In this document: positions 26,662 through 33,909 of the stretch, one piece after another
Layout of the letters: each line of letters opens with the position of its first letter
Position numbering within the stretch: position 1 is the first letter of the stretch
From: CALVGQ01 sp964369385
GTDB taxonomy: Bacteria; Bacillota_I; Bacilli_A; Erysipelotrichales; Erysipelotrichaceae
Length of the DNA: 64,000 bases
Assembly (NCBI GenBank): GCA_964369385.1
Contig: CAYJEY010000005.1
Span: 61,460-125,459, forward strand
Direction of reading: 5' to 3'
Notes under the pieces: model-generated
Told to the model about the DNA's origin: nothing
Database searches by the model: none
Seen by the model: only the letters and a program-made list of their open reading frames with translations
Position numbers and translations under genes: made by a program

Positions 26662-27975
26662 TTATCCTCCTAAACCTAACAGTCCACCGATAAATCTTAA
26701 TGCTTCAGTTACAATCGGCCAGAAAGTACTAAAGTCAAACATCCCTGACCAACCTATACCTTGCGGATAATTCATCAAACCAATTGCCCATACAGTTCCA
26801 AATGATTGAATCATTCCTAGTAAAATACAACAAATAATTACAGCTTTATATCCACCTAATTTGTTTGCAACAACTCCGATAGGACCGCCTGCAAAAAACA
26901 AAGGAACAAACCCCGGCAATACCATGATTGGACTTTTGAATACTAATAATAGAATCATTGAAATTACTGTTCCAATCGTACAAAATATAAATCCCAAAGT
27001 TGCTGCAGTTGGAGAGAATGGTAAAATAGCAGCTACATCGATTGCTGGTACAGCGTTTGGAATGATTTTTTCTTGCACACCTTTAAAAGCAGCAGTCAAC
27101 TCAGAACACATCATGCGTACACCAGTTAACAAGATTACCATGTACATCGAGAAGTTAATTCCGATATAAATAATGTAATTTAACCAGTGTGTTTTTCCAG
27201 CAAGTTCTTGAATACCAGTGATTCCTAATGGACTAATAAATGCCCCAATAAAAATAATCATAATTAAACAAGTTGCTGATACATTATTATTAAAAATTGT
27301 GAGCCATCCAGGAAGATTTAAATTCTCCGCATCTTCTGTTTCAGCATTTCCAAATTTATGAGCAAACTTACCAAAGAACCAAATTCCAAGTTGTTGATTA
27401 TGTCCTACGGTGAACCCACCACCATCGGTTACTTTATCAATCGTTTTAATTGCTAATGTAGTAGAAAATGCCCAATATACACCAACTAAAGTACCTGCGA
27501 TGATTACACTTATTGCATCATTTGTAACCAACCATGTGATGACTAACCATAAAATCGCTTGACTGTGTGCAATCCCTGCATTCCCTGTTAAGAAGATTCC
27601 TTTTGCTTTTGTGTATTTTCCAAAATAGACTAATACCACATTAATTGCAAATGCTATAAGAAATACATATCCAACAAGTGCAAATTTATCTCCTAATGCT
27701 TCTTGAGATGCTGCTTTCATTGCATAGCTATCCATCAAGTATCCATTAATACCGAACTTTGCTGAAACTGCTGCAGTTATTGGACTAAAAGCGCCACTAA
27801 ATTGTGATCCTCCAAATAAGACAAGCTGTATTCCTACCATAGCAGAAATTGTACCTGTTACTACTTTTTCAAAAGGTCTTTTCCCTACAATATATCCAAT
27901 TGCAATAAGAATCCCAATCATTAATACTGGTTGTGTTAATAAATCATTTAAAATATAATCTAAAAATCCGTTCAT
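26662..27975 (-). CDS. PTS ascorbate-family EIIC (module 1)
   Basis: This 437-residue membrane permease is a UlaA/SgaT relative, shown by LTGNAGIAHSQAILWLVITW, IDKVTDGGGFTVGHNQQLG, GVRMMCSELTAAFKGVQEKI and FFAGGPIGVVANKLGG. It is clearly shorter and more divergent than the permeases at 18982 and 31306. Linkage with a cytoplasmic sulfatase suggests a sulfated sugar as substrate; this is inference. Confidence 0.9.
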   Translation of the reverse strand: MNGFLDYILNDLLTQPVLMIGILIAIGYIVGKRPFEKVVTGTISAMVGIQLVLFGGSQFSGAFSPITAAVSAKFGINGYLMDSYAMKAASQEALGDKFALVGYVFLIAFAINVVLVYFGKYTKAKGIFLTGNAGIAHSQAILWLVITWLVTNDAISVIIAGTLVGVYWAFSTTLAIKTIDKVTDGGGFTVGHNQQLGIWFFGKFAHKFGNAETEDAENLNLPGWLTIFNNNVSATCLIMIIFIGAFISPLGITGIQELAGKTHWLNYIIYIGINFSMYMVILLTGVRMMCSELTAAFKGVQEKIIPNAVPAIDVAAILPFSPTAATLGFIFCTIGTVISMILLLVFKSPIMVLPGFVPLFFAGGPIGVVANKLGGYKAVIICCILLGMIQSFGTVWAIGLMNYPQGIGWSGMFDFSTFWPIVTEALRFIGGLLGLGG

Positions 27976-27986
27976 ATTATCCCCTT

Positions 27987-28430
27987 CTAATTATCTAATG
28001 TAATATTTTGAAATTGCTGATAAATATCTTCAGCGTTTGTTGCTTCTAAAATAGAATTTAATTTTTCTTCATCCATAAGTACAGTAACTAATGTTTGTAG
28101 CATCTTCATATGTGTTTCCCCATCCGAGCAAGCAATTGCTATAAGCAGCTTTGCACTTGCTTCTTCATTCTCTTCGAAAAACACCGGCTCCGCTAACTTT
28201 AAGATGCTCATTCCAGTTTTAATTACCCCTTCTTCAGGACTTGCATGTGGAAGAGCAATATTTGGTGCAATTACAATGTAAGCTCCCATTTCTTGAACAG
28301 TTCTCTTCATTGCCTCTACATATCTTTGTTCAACCATTTTAAATTCGACCATTGGCTTTCCAACAATTTCGATTCCTTCTTGCCAATCTGTTACATTTTT
28401 AACACATTGAATACAATTCAACTCTACCAT
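27987..28430 (-). CDS. PTS EIIA (module 1)
   Basis: This 147-residue protein has its active histidine His62 in APNIALPHASPEEG, and is similar to the UlaC-type EIIA at 20494. It is the first gene of the module 1 operon, with a promoter and a cre-like box immediately upstream. Module 2 has no EIIA and may borrow this one. Confidence 0.9.
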   Translation of the reverse strand: MVELNCIQCVKNVTDWQEGIEIVGKPMVEFKMVEQRYVEAMKRTVQEMGAYIVIAPNIALPHASPEEGVIKTGMSILKLAEPVFFEENEEASAKLLIAIACSDGETHMKMLQTLVTVLMDEEKLNSILEATNAEDIYQQFQNITLDN

Positions 28431-28447
28431 ATGCCCTCCCTCATGAT

Positions 28448-28464
28448 TTGTAAGCGCTTTACAA
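28448..28464 (-). promoter_or_regulatory. cre-like box upstream of module 1
   Basis: TTGTAAGCGCTTTACAA resembles a CcpA catabolite-responsive element with the central GCGC but one extra base relative to the 14-base consensus. It lies just downstream of the -10, a position where CcpA would block transcription. Confidence 0.5.
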
Positions 28465-28469
28465 CTAAA

Positions 28470-28497
28470 GTATTAAATATCATTGCACAAATGTCAA
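28470..28497 (-). promoter_or_regulatory. Promoter of the module 1 PTS-sulfatase operon
   Basis: On the minus strand TTGACA (28492-28497), a 16-base spacer, and TAATAC (28470-28475). The spacer contains TTTGTGCAAT, a half-copy of the palindrome just upstream. Confidence 0.6.
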
Positions 28498-28505
28498 TAT
28501 CTATA

Positions 28506-28533
28506 AAAAATATGCACAATTGTGCATATTTTT
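28506..28533. promoter_or_regulatory. 28-bp perfect palindrome, candidate SorC operator
   Basis: The sequence is perfectly self-complementary over 28 bases with core ATGCACAATTGTGCAT. It lies eight bases before the -35 of module 1 and 22 bases after the SorC2 stop. It may be the regulator's operator, a weak terminator for SorC2, or both. Half-site GTGCAAT recurs at the promoter spacer and in the inverted repeat before module 2. Confidence 0.6.
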
Positions 28534-28555
28534 AACTATCAATATTATCTTATAA

Positions 28556-29545
28556 TTATTTTTTAAGATCATTTTGTTTTGTTTGCATTCTTTTATTAAC
28601 TAACTCTTGTGCAAGCTGAACGTCTGTTACAAGACAGTCAATTGTTCTGCTCATCAAGGATGCATAAGTAGCTTTTAGTTTACTTCGTCCCCCTGATATT
28701 GCTATTACATGCGGAATATTCCTTAAGTCACCTAATGATATTCCGATTGAATTATTTTCTTCTTCTGTAAGGATACACGCTCCATTTTTATCAATAAGAT
28801 GTCCGCATATAAATCCAACAGCACCTCTTTTTATTAGTTCTGTTTTTCTTTTTTCACTCAAGTAACCACTCCAGCTAATGCTTGTATTTTCAGATGTAAA
28901 ATCAGCTATTCCTGTTACAGCTATGTCTACATTTTTAGCTTGCATCAATGCTTTTTGAATAATTTTTTCTTTCAGTAATATTTTCTTTACTACCTGACTC
29001 TCCACAAACAACGGTGCGTAGAGTATAACTGCATTCCCTTTATATTTATCCGCAACTTTCCTTACTAGATTTGTAGTATTGTTATCATCATCATAAAGAT
29101 CTGACGCTGTACCCATTAGTTGCACAATTGACACATCCTTTTTCACTTGTGGCGGAAGCTCATTCACTAGATGTGATAGCGTTTTCCCCCAACTTAAACC
29201 AATCGTACTTCCATCTTGTACAATTTCTTCTAAATGTATTGTTGCTGCTTTTGCCAATCTTTTTAACCTAGTTTCAGAATTATGATGTTCTGGATAATCT
29301 TTAATCACAATACACTTTTTCAGTTGATATAGTGATATTAACTTTTCTTCTAAAGATGTTACTTGTTCAATTGGATACTTAATATTTACCTCTACTACAC
29401 CTATTTCTCTTGCTTTCTTTAGCATTCTAGATACTTTAGATTTTGAGAAAAAAGTTCTTTTTGCTATTTCATTTTGCGGAAGAAATTGCTCGTAATACAT
29501 ACTTGAAATCTCTGCTAAAACGGAAATATCCTCATTTTCTTTCAT
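28556..29545 (-). CDS. SorC/DeoR-type sugar-sensing regulator (module 2)
   Basis: This 329-residue protein is a paralogue of the regulator at 23890. The HTH is PQNEIAKRTFFSKSKVSRML, followed by a SorC effector domain with GLSWGKTLSHLV, IVQLMGT, KRGAVGFICGHLI and ISGGRSKLKATY. It lies downstream of the module 2 sulfatase but has its own promoter, and immediately upstream of module 1. It could therefore govern both modules. Confidence 0.9.
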   Translation of the reverse strand: MKENEDISVLAEISSMYYEQFLPQNEIAKRTFFSKSKVSRMLKKAREIGVVEVNIKYPIEQVTSLEEKLISLYQLKKCIVIKDYPEHHNSETRLKRLAKAATIHLEEIVQDGSTIGLSWGKTLSHLVNELPPQVKKDVSIVQLMGTASDLYDDDNNTTNLVRKVADKYKGNAVILYAPLFVESQVVKKILLKEKIIQKALMQAKNVDIAVTGIADFTSENTSISWSGYLSEKRKTELIKRGAVGFICGHLIDKNGACILTEEENNSIGISLGDLRNIPHVIAISGGRSKLKATYASLMSRTIDCLVTDVQLAQELVNKRMQTKQNDLKK

Positions 29546-29564
29546 ATAGACTCCTTTCTATTTT

Positions 29565-29595
29565 AACAAAAACACTCCGCATTTAAAACAGAGTG
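29565..29595 (-). terminator. Hairpin after the module 2 sulfatase, inside the SorC2 leader
   Basis: CACTC and GAGTG pair across a 13-base A/T-rich loop, followed on the minus strand by TTTTTGTT. It lies only about 20 bases before the SorC2 start and downstream of the SorC2 promoter, so it may terminate the sulfatase transcript or attenuate SorC2. Confidence 0.6.
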
Positions 29596-29633
29596 CCTTT
29601 GTTTACTTAAAAAAACATTTTACTGCTTTGTTA

Positions 29634-29662
29634 AGTTTATGCTATGTTATTTTTTTTGTCAA
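29634..29662 (-). promoter_or_regulatory. Promoter of SorC2
   Basis: On the minus strand TTGACA (29657-29662), a 17-base spacer, and TAAACT (29634-29639). Transcription from it would pass through the hairpin at 29565-29595 before reaching the gene. Confidence 0.55.
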
Positions 29663-29700
29663 TAATTGCTACCTTTAACTTTCAAAAACAAAAGTTATTG

Positions 29701-31032
29701 TTATAAAAAATCATATTCTTTTTTGCTCTTGGGATCAACACATATAGATTTATTTATTTTCCACATAGATGAAAACTCTAGTTTTCCTTTTAAAAGATAA
29801 TCATTAGTATCTTCTTGCCATTTTTTTAGTATGTTTTGATACTCTTCAATCACCATAATATACTCTTCATGATTTATTAAATTTACCTTCTCAAATGGAT
29901 CATTCTCTAAATCATAGAATTGCTCCATTTCTTTATCCATTCCTAATCGACTTAATATAAAATCTTCTTTACTCATTGAATTATCAATATTTGAAATATT
30001 TATTTTTTCATGTTCTTGGTCATAATACTTAATATACTTATACCTACTTCCTCTAACACTTCTACACGGTTCATAAGACGTATGGCAATTTATTTCTGAG
30101 AATACATACTTTTCTTTATTATTTCTAATTATATTCATTGTTGTCCCTACTTTATCTGGTAATGGGATGTTACAGTTATCTAATATTAGCGATAATAATT
30201 CAATATGAGAAATTTGTTCAGTTATTCTCTTTCCCTGTATTTGCCCAGGATATTTGATAATTAGAGCAACAGCAGTTCCTGCCTCCCTTAATGTACATTT
30301 ACAATTTGGAAAAGCTATTCCATGGTCACTCGTAAAAATTATCATCGTTTCCTCATAGAAATTTGCGTTTTTTAGTTGAGTAATTATTTTTCCAACGTTT
30401 TCATCTAAGTGCTTCAATGAGTTTAAATGACCAGAGTAATCCATTCTAACTATTTCATTATCATCTAAATAACCAGGTAAAATGAAATTACTGTCATATT
30501 CATAATTTGAATACTCACGATGTGTGCAAAAGAATCCAATTGAGCAGAAAAACGGTTTACTTTCATCATATTTAGTAAGCCACTTTTCAAACGCTTCCAC
30601 GTTTTGATTATCCCACAGAAATAACTCCTCTTCTTTAAACTGTTCATGACTCGTTGTAATATTCTCACAATATCCAATTATCTCTGCTCCTTTTTGATGC
30701 TCCAGATATCTGCCATACTCATGTTGTATTCCACAGAGTACTGTTTTATATCCACTACTTTTTAAAATTTGAACAAGATGCTCTGAATAATTGTTTAATT
30801 GAAATCCCCGATTAGCAAGACCTAGCATTCCATTATTATGTGGAAATTGTCCAGTTAATAGGGCTGCTCTACTTGGAGAGCATGTAGGACTTACACAGAA
30901 CGCAGATTTGTAAAGTGTAGCAGTTCTTGAAAATGCTGCTATCTTTGGTGTTGGCACATCATATCCATATGGGCTAAATACGTTTCCACTATCATGCGAG
31001 TGAATATAGATAATATTTGGTTTCTTACTCAC
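29701..31032 (-). CDS. Cysteine-type sulfatase, sulfamidase-like, without signal peptide (module 2)
   Basis: This 443-residue sulfatase has the formylglycine motif CSPSRAALLTG (Cys51, Arg55). The N-terminal metal segment IIYIHSHDSGN and the stretch after the motif (QFPHNNGMLGL) resemble heparan N-sulfatase/sulfamidase (SGSH-like) enzymes more than arylsulfatases. A second metal segment is FTSDHGIAFPNCK. No signal peptide or membrane segment is present, so a cytoplasmic location is inferred. It overlaps the EIIB gene by eight bases. N- or O-sulfated sugars are candidate substrates; unproven. Confidence 0.9.
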   Translation of the reverse strand: MSKKPNIIYIHSHDSGNVFSPYGYDVPTPKIAAFSRTATLYKSAFCVSPTCSPSRAALLTGQFPHNNGMLGLANRGFQLNNYSEHLVQILKSSGYKTVLCGIQHEYGRYLEHQKGAEIIGYCENITTSHEQFKEEELFLWDNQNVEAFEKWLTKYDESKPFFCSIGFFCTHREYSNYEYDSNFILPGYLDDNEIVRMDYSGHLNSLKHLDENVGKIITQLKNANFYEETMIIFTSDHGIAFPNCKCTLREAGTAVALIIKYPGQIQGKRITEQISHIELLSLILDNCNIPLPDKVGTTMNIIRNNKEKYVFSEINCHTSYEPCRSVRGSRYKYIKYYDQEHEKINISNIDNSMSKEDFILSRLGMDKEMEQFYDLENDPFEKVNLINHEEYIMVIEEYQNILKKWQEDTNDYLLKGKLEFSSMWKINKSICVDPKSKKEYDFL

Positions 31033-31306
31033 TTAAATTCGCTTCCTTAAATTTTATCCGCATCTCAGCCTTTGACATGATGTTTTTTAATCCAATTACT
31101 GTTTTTTTACAATTCTTAAAATTTCGCACTAATGCATCTGATACGATAATTACGTCATAATCATTTGCAGAAGACATCGCTTCGTCAACACTCGTGTGAT
31201 GAATTTGAACCGCAATATTCATTTCTTTAAAAACAGTTTGAGCACTCATTTTCATCATTTGTGAACTTCCCATTCCACATCCACAGGCTACTATTACTTT
31301 TAACAT
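31025..31306 (-). CDS. PTS ascorbate-type EIIB (module 2)
   Basis: This 93-residue phosphocarrier has the phospho-acceptor Cys8 in VACGCGMGSSQMMKM. Overlaps join it to the EIIC before it (one base) and the sulfatase after it (eight bases). Its similarity to ulaB at 18695 is greater than to the EIIB of module 1. Confidence 0.9.
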   Translation of the reverse strand: MLKVIVACGCGMGSSQMMKMSAQTVFKEMNIAVQIHHTSVDEAMSSANDYDVIIVSDALVRNFKNCKKTVIGLKNIMSKAEMRIKFKEANLSE

Positions 31307-32733
31307 TATTCTACCTCCGCTACGTTAAAGTAGTTTTCTTTGTTATTACGATACTGAAATTGTGGAATAAGTAACATTCCAACTGTACATAGAATTAGCC
31401 CTGGTACTGCAAGTATATTTATTACTCCACCAACTACTGGCCATAAAGTTGCCCAATCTAGATTACCAACATACCCACCAAAACTGCTTAACCCAAATAA
31501 ACTAATCGCTACAGCACTTCCTAACACCTGGAATAACCCACTTCCTATACACATAATGATTAGTGCTTTTAAACCACCCTTATTATTGGCATATAACCCA
31601 ATAGTTGCATTATCATAAAACAATGGAACGAATCCTGGAATAATCATTAAAGGAGATTGGAATATAATTAATCCTAGTATGGCAATAAGTTGTCCAATAG
31701 CTCCAAATAAGAATCCCAATGTAATCGCATTAGATGAACCAAAACCATATGTAGCAGCACAATCTACCGCTGGTAAACTACCTTTTAAGATTGAATTAGA
31801 AATACCTTGGAATGACTCAACCATCTCTGCAACAAACATACGAACTCCTGTTTTTAAAATTACGAGGTTAACCGCAAATGATGCACATTTTTCAAAAATA
31901 TAAATTGGAAATGCAAGACTTCCAGGGAACGCACCTGCATCTAGTTCTCTCATGATTGGTTCACCTATAAGAAATAAAATAACACCAAAGAATATCGACA
32001 TAATGACCGTTGTCGAAACAACATAATCATCAAATAATGATAATGCCCCAGAAAGGTTTAAATTCTCTACAGATGATTCTTTTTTTCCAATTTTTGATGA
32101 AAACTTATCTGCGAACCAAACACCCAACATCTGTTGATGCCCAATTGCAAAGCCTGCGTTCTCTGTTAAGTCTTGTGTTGCTTCTACTGTTAAGTTAGAA
32201 AACACTGACCAGTATGTTCCGATTAGTATCCCTGTAATCAATATCCCTGTAAAATCCCTAAAATCAGGTAGTAGGAAATATACAATCCATGTAGCGACTG
32301 CTGCCTGCTTCACCATAATATGTCCTGTAGTAAATAACGTTCTAACTTTTGTATATTTTCTAAATAACACTAAAATGATATTCCAAATAAATGCAATTAG
32401 TAGTGTAATCATCGCAAATGATGTAGTTACTCCAATTGATTCTAGAGCTGCATTTGCAGATGCAAACCCAAAGTTAGGATCAATTACTACTGCGTTTAAC
32501 TCAAACTTACTTGAAATTCCATTAAGTATCGGTGTAACGCTGTTAAGCAATGCTTTTGCACCACTTTGTAAAATCATGTAACCCACTGCTGCTTTGATAA
32601 AGCCAGCCAGAACTTCATACCACTTCTTCTTCATTAGCGAGTACCCCACTAAAACCATTAGCGCGATAAATATTGCTGGTCTAGATAAAACATTGTTGAA
32701 CATCAATTCCCAAATTTGATTTAGTATCTCCAT
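31306..32733 (-). CDS. PTS ascorbate-family EIIC (module 2)
   Basis: This 475-residue membrane permease is close to the UlaA at 18982 (TGHIMVKQAAVATWIVYF, ATQDLTENAGFAIGHQQMLG, GVRMFVAEMVESFQGISN, YDNATIGLYANNKGGLKA). It is the first gene of module 2, with AGTAGGAGG before the ATG. The operon encodes EIIB and a sulfatase but no EIIA. Confidence 0.92.
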   Translation of the reverse strand: MEILNQIWELMFNNVLSRPAIFIALMVLVGYSLMKKKWYEVLAGFIKAAVGYMILQSGAKALLNSVTPILNGISSKFELNAVVIDPNFGFASANAALESIGVTTSFAMITLLIAFIWNIILVLFRKYTKVRTLFTTGHIMVKQAAVATWIVYFLLPDFRDFTGILITGILIGTYWSVFSNLTVEATQDLTENAGFAIGHQQMLGVWFADKFSSKIGKKESSVENLNLSGALSLFDDYVVSTTVIMSIFFGVILFLIGEPIMRELDAGAFPGSLAFPIYIFEKCASFAVNLVILKTGVRMFVAEMVESFQGISNSILKGSLPAVDCAATYGFGSSNAITLGFLFGAIGQLIAILGLIIFQSPLMIIPGFVPLFYDNATIGLYANNKGGLKALIIMCIGSGLFQVLGSAVAISLFGLSSFGGYVGNLDWATLWPVVGGVINILAVPGLILCTVGMLLIPQFQYRNNKENYFNVAEVE

Positions 32734-32760
32734 AATCTATCCTCCTACTCTAATTCTAGT

Positions 32761-32812
32761 AAAAAAAAAGATCCGTGCAATTAATTTCTCTATTTATGAA
32801 ATTAATTGCACG
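32761..32812 (-). terminator. 15-bp inverted repeat with T9 tract before module 2
   Basis: CGTGCAATTAATTTC (32774-32788) pairs perfectly with GAAATTAATTGCACG (32798-32812) around a nine-base loop. On the minus strand a T9 run follows after GATC. It follows the lipoprotein gene, so it may be its terminator. It also contains GTGCAATT half-sites like the candidate SorC operator and lies directly before EIIC, so an operator or attenuator role is equally possible. Confidence 0.65.
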
Positions 32813-32824
32813 TAACCGCTTACA
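32811..32824 (-). promoter_or_regulatory. cre-like box upstream of module 2
   Basis: TGTAAGCGGTTACG matches 13 of 14 positions of the cre consensus TGWNANCGNTNWCA. It abuts the 15-bp inverted repeat. CcpA-mediated glucose repression of the module is the likely meaning. Confidence 0.5.
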
Positions 32825-32867
32825 ATTTCTTTTTTGTTTGCATTTTATTGCGATAACACTTTAAATT

Positions 32868-33818
32868 TTACCCCTCCACATTTACTTCTTCATAGTACTC
32901 TTGAATGATTTCTATGAGCTCACTAAACTCATCTTCATCTACAAGTTTTAGAGTTTCACGATTAAGTAACTGATTCACATCCAATATTATCTTCTCTTCG
33001 TCTTCGTATAAAACATATTCGCTAAGTTCACTAAATGGAATTATTTGTTCATCAAATTTATACATAGTTTGCTCCGTAATTGTCTTTTTCTCGAATAATT
33101 GTAAAATAGCTAGCGTTTCATGCTCATCTTCAGAAATATGTGAAATCACATACGCAGGACCACTTGAATGTAACTCTGGGATATCTATGTTTCCATAGTT
33201 GCAAGTATGTGTAGGCTTGGTTTCTTCAACGATAATCGAAAGTTCGTCTTCTACCTCAATGTAATCAATTAGCGAGGGAATTGACTTCGCCAATTGAAGT
33301 GATGAAATCGCTTGGCTTTCCTCAAAAATCCAATAACTTATCTGGCTTGTCACAATGTCTTCATCCGCATGATACAATCCAACAAAATCATTCATATTCA
33401 CTAACACATAACTTTCATTACGCCAGATAATGCGGTTTGCGCCTATATCATTATAGATGTCTAGTTCATCAATATGAAATAATTGAGCTACTAAAACCGG
33501 CTCATCCTGCTCAAGCCCAAAATAATAGCTAGTGCCACTTAACTCAGTTTCACCAAGCGCTGCACAAAGTATCTCTTCACAAGTTTCATCCATGCTTTGT
33601 ACAACTTCAACTAATTGATACTCTCCTGCATATTCAACTGGATAAGTTTGTACATACTTCATATTTATATCATCAAATGAAACTGCGGCTGCATCAAATA
33701 ACTCGCTTTCTACCGTTTCGCTTGTAGGTGTAGCCGTAGGATTCACTGCATTATTCATGTTTGTGGAACACCCAGATAAGATTATTGTATAAAACAACAC
33801 AATACACACCTTTTTCAT
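32868..33818 (-). CDS. Lipoprotein of unknown function
   Basis: This 316-residue protein has a lipoprotein signal (MKKVCIVLFYTIILSGC, lipobox LSGC) and a short Thr/Pro-rich linker, then an acidic globular region with no recognised domain. It has a good promoter of its own and a hairpin with T tract downstream, so it appears monocistronic and independent of the hydrogenase and PTS operons on either side. The high Glu/Asp content suggests an extracellular, perhaps ion-facing, protein. No function can be assigned. Confidence 0.8.
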   Translation of the reverse strand: MKKVCIVLFYTIILSGCSTNMNNAVNPTATPTSETVESELFDAAAVSFDDINMKYVQTYPVEYAGEYQLVEVVQSMDETCEEILCAALGETELSGTSYYFGLEQDEPVLVAQLFHIDELDIYNDIGANRIIWRNESYVLVNMNDFVGLYHADEDIVTSQISYWIFEESQAISSLQLAKSIPSLIDYIEVEDELSIIVEETKPTHTCNYGNIDIPELHSSGPAYVISHISEDEHETLAILQLFEKKTITEQTMYKFDEQIIPFSELSEYVLYEDEEKIILDVNQLLNRETLKLVDEDEFSELIEIIQEYYEEVNVEG

Positions 33819-33846
33819 ATTATTTTCTCCCTGTATTCTTTATAAA

Positions 33847-33875
33847 ATTATACATGAGTCACAATCTCTTTGCAA
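33847..33875 (-). promoter_or_regulatory. Promoter of the lipoprotein gene
   Basis: On the minus strand TTGCAA (33870-33875), a 17-base spacer, and TATAAT (33847-33852), 29 bases before the ATG. Confidence 0.65.
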
Positions 33876-33909
33876 TTTAAAGTCATGTCAAAGTAGTTGT
33901 CTAACTAAC

